A program made the translations under genes and the position numbers. From contig OY855914.1 of NCBI GenBank assembly GCA_963693305.1, positions 24,891,972 through 24,955,971 on the forward strand: DNA of 64,000 bases, given 5' to 3'. The stretch comes from Meandrina meandrites. Its lineage: Eukaryota > Cnidaria > Anthozoa > Scleractinia > Meandrinidae. Shown here one piece after another: positions 21,101 to 33,400 of the stretch. Below the pieces are notes generated by a model. That model saw only the letters and a list, made by a program, of their open reading frames with translations. It was not told the origin of the DNA and did not search any database. Positions within the stretch are counted from its first letter, which is position 1, and each line of letters opens with the position of its first letter.

Positions 21101-22515
21101 AATTAATCACATCTTAATAAGAACTGTTTGCAAATTTCAGATGACAGAATTTTAGGTATTTTACCACAGATACGTGAAAAAATGCACTCTTTGTTTGAAA
21201 TTCATACCGGCTTTATCTCAAGAGGCTCTATCGCGGATTTAGCAAGAGGCTTAGTATAAATTTCCTATCGACTTTAGCCAACCATGTTTTCGTAAGTGGT
21301 TATTTAGATAAAATGAGTGTGAAAAAATCATGAGATCAAAGAAACTGCTGCGCTGTTGGCAGAATTTTAAGCACTTAATTGCCAAATTAGAGTTCATTAA
21401 GTACAAAAATGTTAGCGACCGTTATTCGTCATAACAATTAATTACCGTCCTACAATCTTTATTCAAGAGCGATTTTGTGTTATCGAAGCTTCGAATCACC
21501 GGAAAATCCAACTTGTTAATGAGACCAAAACTTTGCAAACGCTTGAGAAATAATCATTCTTTTTTAAAGCGCGCTCTTTGAAGCTAGACCACTAACCCAT
21601 TCAATGAATGCCAGACCTACGCATGGAAAGATTTAGAATATTTGATATTTTATCTTTCGGGTGATACGGCATTTAAAAACTAATTTCGGCAAAGTACTAC
21701 AGAGGGGTCAAATAAGCTACTTTTCATACGTTCACCTTAACCAGGTTGTTCGCGATGTTTGATTAATCAGCAAATATTTTCTCTACCCAATTTTAACACT
21801 TGAACAAACAGAAAGGTGATCAGAATTAACAAAATCATCTACTACGGGATTGTCATCTACTAGAGGAAATTGTTTCCATGTAAAACTCTCGGGGAATGAA
21901 CGACATTCAATTCAGTCAGGAGAACGCACGTCTGGAATATATTCTGATGTGATCGTTCTTTGCTTTCTAAGACTTGATAATTTTGTTTCCTTGGCAGTGA
22001 TAAATTATTAGTCCGTCTTTCATCTGTTGTCGTATAGGATTACGAGGGAGTGACTTGCGGTTAAAATAACGGAGGGATAGTTATCATTTATACCCATAAA
22101 TTATCACGTCTTTTTAAAATAATTTTTTTATGCGTTTTTCCCTTTGCTTGTTTGCTCTCCAATGTAATTATGATCGGCTATGGTTTTCCCAGTCGATTTC
22201 TCTCTTTTAGCTGATGTTCCAAGTTGATGAATATCCTTATTCTCCTCAACTGTCTGTTTGATAGTTATGGAAATGGTTAGGAGAAATTTCATGAAGATGA
22301 TGAACTACTCCTTCAAAATTAGTCTTGGAATTGAGGGGCTATTTTAGCCTGCAAGAGAAGCTTTTAGTTTTTTTCGCCGTGGTTAGATCACCTTTTTTTA
22401 CGCCGTAAAAACTGGTGAATTTGTTAAAGTACTTAGATAAATATAAATTTCAATTCGCTCAGGTAGCAGTGGGTGAAGAGCCACTTTGTGGAAATGCCAT
22501 TGCAAATTCCTATTA

Positions 22516-22564
<49 letters not shown>

Positions 22565-22682
22565 CATTATTATTATTATTATTATTATTATTACATGTAA
22601 AGATTCGCACAGCTATTGATGATATTGAAGCTAGTTTCGTCATTGGCTCCGGGCAACAACAAGTTGCCTACGGAAGGCAAGA

Positions 22683-22715
<33 letters not shown>

Positions 22716-22740
22716 GTTATTATTAATATTATTATTATTA

Positions 22741-22787
<47 letters not shown>

Positions 22788-23904
22788 TATTTATTTATTT
22801 GTTCGAGGGATTACTACTCTTGCGCAATTGTAGTCGCTACAGAATAAAATGGATATCCTTCAATTGATCACTTGGCAAACTAGTTGTGTAATAATGTGCT
22901 ACGTATACGTTCTTGTGTTGATTAAGTGACTCACTGACCACGCTTGTGTTCCAAGTACAAGAATGCGTAAAACCAAAACTTTAACATCCTTTAAGTCATA
23001 AAAGAGCCAAAAGGCTGGGGAATTTGCTAGTTCAAAACGCCGGTATGTTATGTTCAGACGGTTCAAACCTCAAACGAATACAGTCCTGTCGGGACGAAAC
23101 ACCAGATTTTTTGCAAATAGTTGATGCTCCCTACTTTTAAGAGTCTTCAAGACCAGGTAGTACGGAGTTAATTATTTGATCTTCCTTCTTTAGTTACTTG
23201 GATTGTTGCAAGCTTCTCATGCGGACTAACTTGTTCAGTTCAATTAGTACATTTTGTGTTTGATTGATAAGATTTGAATGAACATCGACTAATTTCAATT
23301 AAGGCTTGCGTCACGACACAGAAGCTTACACAAACGCCACATGCAGCTATGATATTCACTATTATTACGATTAAGGGACGTATTTGGACGCCGCGTTTTT
23401 TCATTTTGGCACTAGCTCTTACCTGTCCAAAGAGATGGCCGCTAACGTAAGCGCAGATGCCGTTGCAGTTAGCGTAGAAGCAGGCCACAGAATTCGACAC
23501 ATGACGGTACCAAATGGCCACACATAGTCTCGTTCCTCCAGGGCTAAATCAAACGGTATGCTCAAAAGAGGTGTGAGAAAATCGCACGCACACAAGTTCA
23601 GTAGTAATCTGTTGGACGAGGCTTGACGCAGGCGCCGATTGCAAGAAATCAGATAGAACACAAGTCCATTGCCGAGTGAACTGAAGATCAAAATAACGAA
23701 GTACAAAAACAATTTTAAAAATTTGAATTCCGACGATTCGCCCAGCGCAGCATCTGTGGTAGGGCTTGCAGTGAGGGTTGATTCATTTATCGATGCTCTT
23801 GTTGCGAAATATTGTCCTTGTTCATTAAAACTGACGTTGTTGTCCATTGTTTCACGTTGTTCAGAAATCTTGGCCAAGAGGTGAAGAATCCGAACCCTGT
23901 TCAC
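18141..23904 (-). CDS. Class A (rhodopsin-like) GPCR, peptide-receptor type
   Basis: Two exons: 23423-23904 and 18141-18942, joined by a 4.5-kb GT-AG intron of phase 2; 1284 nt, 427 residues. The junction rebuilds the TM3 end as ISLDRF. Exon 1 holds an N-glycosylated N-terminus (NVS, NES), TM1 with GN, TM2 with LCACD, and the TM3 Cys (VMCRILW). Exon 2 holds TM4, TM5 with LPLVF, a basic loop 3, TM6 (IFMLPNQVVWLW) and TM7 (TNSVCNPVIF), then a Ser/Arg-rich tail. DRY is DRF and NPxxY is NPVIF; the CWxP Cys-Trp pair is replaced. The LPNQ..WLW pattern resembles neuropeptide-type receptors of cnidarians. The ligand cannot be read from sequence. An in-frame Met at residue 20 is an alternative start. 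Confidence 0.87.
18993..20440. other. GPCR intron, first part
   Basis: Intron sequence read on the - strand. It contains C-rich runs near 19830-19920 and no exon-like ORF. Confidence 0.5.
20441..20760. repeat. Compact copy of the TACGCCCC dispersed repeat
   Basis: Ends GTAGCTAGGATTTTACAAA and CTGGCTACGCCCC are inverted relative to the copy at 1487-6968. It includes (GGT)n and a G run. It lies in the GPCR intron and serves as the unoccupied reference for the two insertions at the other copy. Confidence 0.75.
20761..22500. other. GPCR intron, no exon seen
   Basis: AT-rich intron sequence; only short chance ORFs on either strand. Confidence 0.5.
22510..22800. repeat. Two (ATT)n microsatellites
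   Basis: Runs of ATT/TTA with occasional ATC interruptions at about 22512-22593 and 22683-22800, separated by 90 bp of unique DNA, all in the GPCR intron. Confidence 0.95.
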
Positions 23905-26183
23905 GACATAACGTGGAGAAAACTGTGAGATCTCTTCCTTGTGTACAATGTCTGACAGTTATTAACCAAATGCTTATATCTCCAGAAAATATCGCTTTCT
24001 AAGTTGATCATGCGATAGCCCCAAAAGCACGGAATCACGACCCCATATCAAACGTAATATTCAAGAAACGTTTGAACATTGCCGAAGTCATGGTCTTACA
24101 AAATTGGTTGCTAATCTATTTCCAAATTTGTCTTCAGTGACGAACAAACATGTATCTTGTCATCAAGTCCATAGTTCTTATTTTCTTTCTGTATTTCTTG
24201 GTTTTATGTTCGCGTGTTAACGAACTAATTAAAACGGGCTCTTCTTTGTTGTTAACAGAGGCTAGCTCGCAGGGGGAGAGATGTAATCTATTAATTTTGG
24301 AAAGGGGTAGGTAGGTGCCACGAGAAAAAAAGATTTCGTCCTTTGATTCGGCTCGGGAGGGAGAGAGAGAGAATGCGAAAATCAGTTGAAAACTTTAGCG
24401 TGATTTTTTCACGGGCAAAATAGAGACTGTTTTGTTTCTGCAGATACCTGTTTTAACGTGATAGTCAATTTAAAACTGTGTTAAGTTCTATAGAAAATGT
24501 TGAGTTATTAAAAAGTGTTCAGTAATTCATCGTCATTTTTGTTATGATTTTTATAGCGCTGTTAAACTTGGTCGTTTTGCCAATGTTCCCATGTGCACGT
24601 TCGGAGAAATCCAGTTCCTCTCCTGATCCTGGAAGTTTTTATTGGCAGAAAACACCGAAAATATGACGAAATTAGAAAAAGCTCACCAATTCATCAAGAT
24701 GATCGGTCTGTTTCAACTCGAAGTATAATTTACAGACATACTCTTGAAGAAATCTAAAACCTCCGCTTCACACTTCAGAACTATTTCTTCTGGGAAAGCA
24801 AAGAAATCACAGAAACGAGTAATCAGTTTAGACCTCTCAGAACACCAATGTCACACGCTTATGTAATGCCTCCATCCCCCCCCCCCCCCCGGATACTCTG
24901 ATGATTATCAGACAATCTTTCTGTCGTGGTATGCAGGAGTGCCAAGTGGGTTGTACGCTCTTTGTTAACAGAACAACCCAGACTCAAACCATTCTGGCAA
25001 GGAAATAGAATCTTATTTAAATAAGCTGTTCTAGTTTTGTACGATTTTGCGTTTCAAAAGTATTCGTCGAGGGTCTTTGAGTGTTTAAGGAGTTTAAGTG
25101 GTTCATTTTGGAGCAGTGCTGTTTTAGCAGCTTGTGGTAACAACATTATTTAGCATATTGACCTTTGGGTCATTTACAAAAATTTTTACTTTAGAGTACG
25201 TGCAATCAGCCAAGAGATACAGCCGCATAGTGTTACAAAACCTTACAAATAATATAAATGTGTTACATTTTTTTAGGAGCCTTCAAGCGTTGGAATTGCT
25301 CGAAATTTTCATCTTATCAACAACTTCAGCCCGGCAGACATTAATGCAAGAGCAATCCAAACAATTTACCATATTTAATGATATTTGTTTTAAACTTTCG
25401 TGCGCGGCTAAAGGTTCAGTTGATATCAGGTAGTGTTACCCTTACGTACTTCAACATGCTGATAACAAAATATATATCCCAGTCGATACATGCATGTTAT
25501 CTCTCTTGATCAACCACAACCATGGCCAGGGAGTTTTTAAAAAACACCAACCGTGTATAAATAAAGCTGCATTATCTTCATTATTGCCCTTTTATTTCTG
25601 TAACTGGTGTTGAAGTAACTGCTAATTAGTAATTTTCTAGTGTCAGCTATAGTGATATATTTGAACAATGTGTTTCATTTAAAAAATGTGCAACAGATGA
25701 TTGCTTTTACACCATTTTGCTTCAGGCGCAATGCCATCTGTTATCTTTGTTGTCGTCTCCAGATCCTCTTCACCACGTAATTTTGAGCCATCAATTTTCG
25801 CTTCCTATAAAACGTGCAAACCAACATTGAGAAGGAGCTAGAAGGCAGAACCATGCCTTATCTTTTTTAACTTTTGTGTTCTTAGTCTGAATTGTCAGCC
25901 ATCTTCTCTTCCTGAAGAGAAGACGGCTGACACCTCAGACCATTTGTCTATTGCTTTCGCATATCGCCTAATTGATACCAACCGCCAATAAACACATTGC
26001 CAATAAACACATTGGTCACTGGTTACTATGGCAACAGTTTAACCTATTCAAAACACCCTAAATTTTCCTTTTAGTGCTTATAACTCAAAAATGAGTCCAG
26101 TGACTCCCATTTTATATTATTGAATAATGATTGACATGTTAAGATGCAACTTAAAGCAAAGTTAACAAATTTCTCTGAAGCGG
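23905..26183. other. Intergenic upstream of GPCR
   Basis: Would hold the GPCR promoter and any 5' UTR. It contains a C run near 24880 and a hairpin at 25894-25931. An ORF at 25134-25433 lacks any recognisable protein feature. Confidence 0.45.
25894..25931. repeat. Hairpin
   Basis: Arms GTCAGCCATCTTCTCTTC and GAAGAGAAGACGGCTGAC with one mismatch and a 2-base loop. Confidence 0.75.
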
Positions 26184-26229
26184 TTTCAGAGCCACCTTAA
26201 ATTTTCAAAAATTTAAGGTGGCTCTGAAA
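26184..26229. repeat. Inverted AAGGTGGCTCTGAAA ends
   Basis: TTTCAGAGCCACCTTAAA and TTTAAGGTGGCTCTGAAA face each other 10 bp apart. A diverged GAGTCCAGTGACTCCCATTT block lies 90 bp away. Both recall the ends and interior of the TTAA element at 8332-8993, so this may be two abutting relatives of that family. Confidence 0.5.
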
Positions 26230-26476
26230 AGTGTACGCTTGTCATGACCAGGTTGGTCAATAAACCTTGCGTAATAAACGAAAATCTCGGACTGGTTCTC
26301 GGCCTTGTCCAGAATTACTAAGCCGAGAAGTTCACGAACGGCTGTGACGTTTTTAATCATCGCTTAAACTTTAGTAGCCTCAAATAAAAGTTTGCAAATT
26401 TCTCTGGAATCAAATGTTGTGAATATAACGGTGGAGGGCCAGGGACGCACTTTATGCGAAAGAACCCTTAATCTAC

Positions 26477-27398
26477 TTACATGAAGACAAGGTATATCGA
26501 CAGTAAAAAGTACAAAATTAATTGCTTTGAGGAAATGACCCGGTTACTTTCGTTGCAAGGCATGGTAGTTAAGGTAGTGGTAACGGCCGTGGTCGAGACG
26601 ACCTGGAAAACACTGCAATGCGCACTTCCGGTCTCCCCAGGATCCCGGTTGTTGGCACAGAAAGGATTATAATCATCCAGCTGGAAGTCACTAGCTTCCT
26701 CATCCTGTGAGTTGAATGTGCATTCAGATGGCAACAGATCTTTGACACACTTCTTTGCTTTGGCATATTCACTGTCGGGATCAAAAAAGTTTTAAGAGAC
26801 TTAGTAGCCTCTCCGGTAGTAGCTATAGCTCATACATTAGTTAAGCGTGATACACATCTACTTTGCACTTCTTTTTGTACTAAAAATCCTCTAATGAACA
26901 GCCTCTAAGCTGGCACCAAGTATGGCTGCATTTTCAAGAAAAAAGTTAGGATAAAGTTCGGAAGTGAAATGTATTCTACAAGAAAAACTGCTTGTATTCA
27001 TTTGTTGAAATACCATGCAACTCTTAAATATTTGCTCTTTTTATCTGTCAAACAAGATTGTCTAACAGCTGTTGTCCTATCTAAAGCGTTAACGTGTACG
27101 CGCCAATATCTACAGAGAAGCAAACTACCACTACCCATAATACATTTCGATACTGGCGCGTTAGCCTGTGTACAGCCGTCCCGGTCCCCTCAAAAAAATC
27201 GGGGAAGGGATTTTTTCGAGGGTAGCGGGACGGCTGTACACAGGCTATTGGCGCGTACACTTTTTAAAATAACGTTTCAGATAGGACAACCTTTCTCAAA
27301 ACATCTGGGCCCAGTTGTTCGAAGCGTGGATAACGCTATCCACCGGATAAATCGCTATCCGGCGGACAAGTGTTGGCAAGACAAACTACGCTATCCAC

Positions 27399-27433
<35 letters not shown>

Positions 27434-30400
27434 ACCTTTGAACAACTGGGGCCTGAATAAAGCAGTCGATAACTCCTTACGTGCACAGCGATGTATCAGA
27501 CGGATTGGCAACAAACTTTTGCTGGAGAGTCTTCCCACACATGGTAAACTTGTGAGAAAAGTTTCCGCTGCACGCCGTGTCATTAACACCAGGGTGGGAT
27601 TCGAGTGGGTTGGCGAACGTATTCAGCGGACCGTCAATGCACATCTTTTGTTCGTTGATAAGAACTTGATTGAGGACTGCACGACTTTTATTCTGTGTCA
27701 GAAAATTTCCCACGCATCCATAGAAAACCTTTCCAACGCACGCAGCCGCAAGATGATACTGCAGTCTGCAAATCGAAAGAAGGAAAGTTAAGAATAAAGG
27801 GCATCAGTTTCATAGAGCGATTATTCGCAAATCCAAGATGGCGGCCAGTCTGCGGCAAGAGGCATATGATTTCAATGCTAAAGCGAGGAAAAAGAGTGGT
27901 CAATGCAGGCGATAAAAGGCACGGGTAATTATTTCTAAGCAGTCAATTTGGATTATGGATAGTATTTATGGTTTGGATTAAGTTTACAACGGGCGCTAGC
28001 TCTCTCTTTCTCGCGCGCAAGGTTAGTTCTAAAAATAGCCTACTCGCATAAGACATAAGACATAAAATGTATTTTCCTTCGGAAGTTCAGCGTGAGCATG
28101 CATGTGTTTTATGCTGACACATCTTGTGTTAGCACGTGGAGTCTCTCGAGACTCCAGTTGGAATATATATAAGGAGTGAATAGGTTGATATATTCATCAA
28201 GTGCGACACTACTCGACGGTGCTTGTAGATTTCTTGTTTGTTTCATCGTGTTTGAGATGCCCTCGAGTCCCGAAACTTCGAAGAACCCTAAAGAGACTGC
28301 TACGGAGGACGTTTTCGAACGTTTTAAAACGTACCTTGACCACAAGATTGAAAATCTTTCGTCGGGATTAAGCTCGCAATCGTCAAGCGAAACTGGTAAA
28401 TTGCAAAGAGCGTCTGAGGCCGGCAAGCTTAAGTTCCAAGGCAACAAAGACCAGTTCCTGTTTAACTCCGAAATTCAGGCGACGGTAGACGAAGCCGCTA
28501 ATTTTCTTGGCTTGCGCGACGTCGACAAAGCGGCTGAAAAGGTTGAGGACTTAAGAAAAAGTTTGCGACATCGCCAGAAGATCATAAAACTGGCTGACAA
28601 GAGCGAAGCAGGTTGGCTTGCGGTGAAGAAATACGAGGCGGAGGAGTTAGCTAGTGATTCGGACGACGAGAAGAGGATCAGGAAGGCGCAGGAGAGGGCT
28701 TTGAAGAAGAAGAAGCAAAATGCTTTTAAGAAATCCGAGAAGAATAAGGCTCCCCTCAGTGCTCATACTTCTCGCGCTGCTGACGACCGGTCTCTTTTTC
28801 GAGGTATGCTCCTTGCCCTTTCTTTGTTTTTTCAACGTGGCAGGCAGGTGCTCTCACTCTGCCTGCCTTACAGTTTTGTGTGTTTGTGTTATGCTTCAGC
28901 GTTCTGGAGAAGGAAAATGATTTTCCTTCGTACGAACGGAGTGAGGGAGAAGGAAAATGTATTTTCCTTCGGAAGTTCAGCGTGAGCATGCATGTGTTTT
29001 ATGCTGACACATCTTGTGTTAGCACGTGGAGTCTCTCGAGACTCCAGTTGGAATATATATAAGGAGTGAATAGGTTGATATATTCATCAAGTGCGACACT
29101 ACTCGACGGTGCTTGTAGATTTCTTGTTTGTTTTATTTTTTCTACGTTTTTATTTTTTCTTCAGTGAAGGTTTTCTGCTGTGCGTTCTTTGTTTTTTCGT
29201 TTTTCAGGCCGTAGAATGCCTTCTCCAGCAGACATCTGCTTCAGATGCGGAAAGAGAGGTCACTGGAGTTCAAGTTGCGGGAGGCTCAGCGACGGTCCTG
29301 GATTCGGGAATTACAGAAACACAACCAGACTTGGTTCAGGCAGTACATCTGGAGAGCAATCCCGCAGACCAGACGAGCGACAGTCAACTATTTGAACATG
29401 ATGCTGCGGTCGGATGTTTTGAAGATATCATTAAGGTAGAAAATTTGTTTTTGCCTTCTTTTGAGGTAGAGTCTGGTTCACTGGTCCCTGGTTCAGTTCC
29501 GCCAGGTGTGAAGGGGAGACTAAAAGCTCATGTTCCGTTTTGGGAGAAGATTGGCGCACCACCTTTTATCATCGACTGTATTAGACAAGGGTACAAAATT
29601 CCGTTTTATGTTTCTCCGCCTCCAGCAGAATTTAGTAATAACCGTTCTGCTTTAGAACATTCCGAGTTCGTTCACTCAGCTATTCTTGAGTTGCTTTCAT
29701 CGGGAAGAGTTTGTCAAGTTCCGAAGAGTTGCCTCTACGTTATCAATCCGCTTTCTGTTTCGGTTCAAAGTTGCGGGAAAAGACGTTTGATTTTGGATTT
29801 AAGGTACATCAATCACCACGTTTTTAAGCAAAAATTCAAGTTCGAGGACTGAAGAGTTGGGCTAGACTATTTTGAGAAAGGTAGCTACTTCACCAAATTT
29901 GATCTCAAAAGTGGATATCATCATTTGGATATTTTTCCAGAACACCAGCCATTCCTCGGTTTTAGCTGGGTGATGTCTGATGGGGAACCTAGTTTCTTTA
30001 TGTTTACAGTTCTCCCGTTTGGTTTATCTTCGGCGCCTTACATTTTCACCAAGTTGCTCAGACCTTTAGTAAGGCATTGGAGATCTCAGGGAATACGTGC
30101 CGTTGTTTACCTCGATGATGGTTTTGACGTTGAGCCTACTGAGTCGTTGAGCCTAATTCATTCGAACATTCTTAGATCAGACCTTGCCGCGGCGGGCTTC
30201 ATATCTAATGACGACAAGTCAGTTTGGGTTCCTGTACAATTTATTGTTTGGCTTGGTATTGTTTGGGATGGAATTCAAGGAAACATTAGCATTACTGAGT
30301 CAAGAATAGATAAGGCCTTGTCCCACATTGACAGCGCCCTACAACCTCGTGCGTTATCAGCAAGAAGTTTGGCTTCCATTGTTGGAAAGATCATATCTAT

Positions 30401-33400
30401 GAGTCCCGTTTTAGGAAACCTCGCTCGAATTATGACAAGACATTGTCAGATGTCTGTGGCTGCCGCCCAGAATTGGGATAGTGTATTTTTGCTTGATAGA
30501 TACTGTGTAGTTGAACTTGAGTTTTGGAAGAACAATCTTCGTTCCGTTAACACTAGAAGCGTGTCAGATTCGGTCACTCCATTTGTTTCTATTTATTCAG
30601 ATGCAAGTGATGTTGCTTGCGCTGGCCATATTGACGGGAAAGATATTTGTGCTCATGGGATGTTTACTGAGGCTGAACGTCAGGAGAGTTCCACTTACCG
30701 TGAATTATTAGCTGTACAGTTCGTCCTTAGTTCATTCAGTTCTTTTCTGCCTAATTCAAGAGTCAAGTGGTTTACCGATAACCAGGGGGCCGCAAGAATT
30801 GCGCAAGTTGGTAGTATGCACTTTAATCTTCACAAGTTAGCTTTTAATATTTTTTCGCTTTGCTTCAAATTGGGAATTGTTTTGGACATTCAGTGGGTGC
30901 CCCGATCTCTCAATGATAAGGCGGATTACCTCAGCAAGATAATTGATTATGACGATTGGGAACTTGCCCCCGAGTTTTTTCAGCAACAAGACGGTCTTTG
31001 GGGGCCATATACTGTGGATTGTTTTGCCTCTTACTACAACAGAAAAGTTCCAAAATATTTTTCAAGATTCTGGAACCCTGCGACATCAGGTGTGGATGCG
31101 TTTTTCCAGGACTGGCGAGGCGAAAATTGTCTACTTGTACCACCGATTCCAATTTTGTCTAAAGTTCTCATTTTCATGTTTAAATCTGGTGCCAGTGGAA
31201 CGTTAATTGCCCCGCATTGGCCGTCTGCTCCTTTTTGGCCACTGTTGGTAAATAAGTTTTGGAGTTTGTTGCTGATTACGCATTCTTCGAAGGCGCGCTA
31301 GCGTTGCGTTTAGGGCACAACACTAACTCGCTGTTAGGCTCGTCAAGTTGGAATGGTTTTATCATCGCTGTCAAACTTAATTTTTCTGACGGTGTCATCA
31401 CAAGCCAACTGGATCGTCCTTAAGCATTACACACGCTGTGTTATTGTGTTAGAGTTTTCAAGCCTTTTTGGGGCTTTTGCGGCCGGTTGGCATCAGGTTC
31501 TAGCCGGATGGCAGCGAACTCTTTTAGCCGTTTGGCTTTATGGTCTAGCCGGATGGCAGCGGACTTTGGCCGGTTGGCTATGGATTTTTCTTAAATTTTT
31601 CGCCAGTGCTAAATCGGTATAAGCACAACCCCTTCCCTTTATTTAATATTATCTCTTAGTATTTTTGCTTCCTTAGGATTTGACTGAAGCCACTTCTTGG
31701 GGACGGACCTGTCTTGCCAAAAGGCGTTTAATGCTGAAGCAAGTTTTATCGTCTAGGGCTAATTCTTCTGTTAAAAAGTATGTCGCTCAATACAGGCTTT
31801 TCTGTCTTTATATGAAGTCCAGAGGCTTAAGATTGGTTTTGCCTTGTGATAGTTTACTTATATCTGAATACCTGTCTAATCTTCACGAAACCAAAAAATC
31901 ATATGCTGTTGTTTTGTCTGCGTTTTGTGCGTTAAAATGGGTCCATGATCTCATTCCATACGGGATACAAGGTAATCCAGTTGATTCTGCATTATCTCGC
32001 AACATTGTGGAGGCTAGTAAACGTGTGTTTAGCAGACCAGTCAGAAAAAAGGAGCCTATTACTCCTGATATGATACGTCGAATTTGTATTAAGTTTGCTT
32101 ATGAAGGCTGTAATCTTAGTGGTTTACGTACAGCATTAATTTTTGTTTTAGGCTTTTATGGCCTCTTCAGGGTTAATGAGCTTTTGGATATACAGGCTTC
32201 GGATATTGTAGTTTTTGATGATCATCTAGAGATTAATGTTAAGCATAGCAAAACTGATCAATATAGGCAAGGCAATATTGTGTTTATTTCTAAAAGTGGT
32301 GGTCTTGCATGTCCTCATTCATTATTAGCCCGTTATTTTTCAGCAGCAAGTATTGATCTAAGTTCATCTGCTCACATTTTTAGAACCCTTAAATTTGTCA
32401 AGAAGGGCAATTTGTATACTCTAGGCCCTAGGAGACTAAGTTATACTAGGTGTAGAGAGCTAATTAAAGAATCGCTTTCAGCTATAGGGATTAACTCCAT
32501 CCCTTATAGTACTCACAGCCTTAGATCAGGCGGTGCTACCTTTATAGCAGACAATCTTATGAAATCAGGTGCTTCTGATAGGTTATTAATGCTTCACGGG
32601 CGATGGAAATCGGAGAAAGCTAAGAATATGTATGTTAAAGATTCTCTGGAAAGTAGGTTACAACTAACTAAATATTTTCCTACTTAGGCTTTGTAAAGAT
32701 GTAGCCAGTTTTCCCTCCTCACATTGTTTGTACTTATTTGCCTAGCTTAGTGTGAAATGAATTAAAGCATCGTCGGGCAGGTGCTCTCACTCTGCCTGCC
32801 TTACAGTTTTGTGTGTTTGTGTTATGCTTCAGCGTTCTGGAGAAGGAAAATGATTTTCCTTCGTACGAACGGAGTGAGGGAGAAGGAAAATTAAAAAAAT
32901 CACTATATTTAAGTGTCAGGGTATTTAGCACTGTTGTACTAATTGTGGACACTGTAAATAAGCAAACAGATATTACAAATAGAACAGAAATTTGTTAAAA
33001 ATCCCAACTGGTAGGAGGCTTACCAGCTGGCTATTTACAAAGCGTGGAGAGTTGAATTCGGGACCACCGAAGACAAATCCATCTAGCGGCAGGGAGGAGG
33101 ATTTGAACCCGGGACCTCCGGATTACAAGTCCAGCACCCTAACCACTAGGCCACGCTGCCTCCAACATAGCACGCGTGCCTCCACATAAGACGCGCCCTA
33201 ATCTTAGATTCAGATCTCTAGCTTATGAACTTCTGGAAAAACAGAATATTCAAACACTGCGAACGCGCATTACACGTCGGGTTTCTGCAGAAACTTAATG
33301 TATCAAAATCCGCCCTCCCAAGATACAATATCGGTGCCCACCCAACACTACTCCCAGTCAATTCAATTAAAGCACATAAAACTTACTCGCAGATGGCTGA

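Larger units (their letters stand above)
28064..32891 (+). mobile_element. Tyrosine-recombinase (Ngaro/DIRS-type) retrotransposon
   Basis: About 4.8 kb carrying a gag-like gene, RT-RNase H with a trailing methyltransferase-like region, and a tyrosine recombinase, without LTRs or integrase. Direct split repeats are present: A (180 bp) at 28064-28243 and 28954-29133, B (116 bp) at 28843-28958 and 32776-32891, overlapping by AAAAT at the B-A junction. The order is A-gag-B-A-pol-YR-B, not the usual Ngaro A-ORFs-B-A-B. Inserted in intron 2 of the 26-35 kb gene, antisense to it, with its right end touching a SINE. No target duplication, as expected for this class. Confidence 0.88.

Noticed and set aside
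22398..22833. Poly-Asn, poly-Leu and poly-Tyr ORFs
   Set aside because: Microsatellite readings in the GPCR intron.
32892..33163. tRNA gene at 33.1 kb (likewise at 58.9 and 61.7 kb)
   Set aside because: A and B boxes are followed by a long repeated body; these are SINEs, not tRNA genes.
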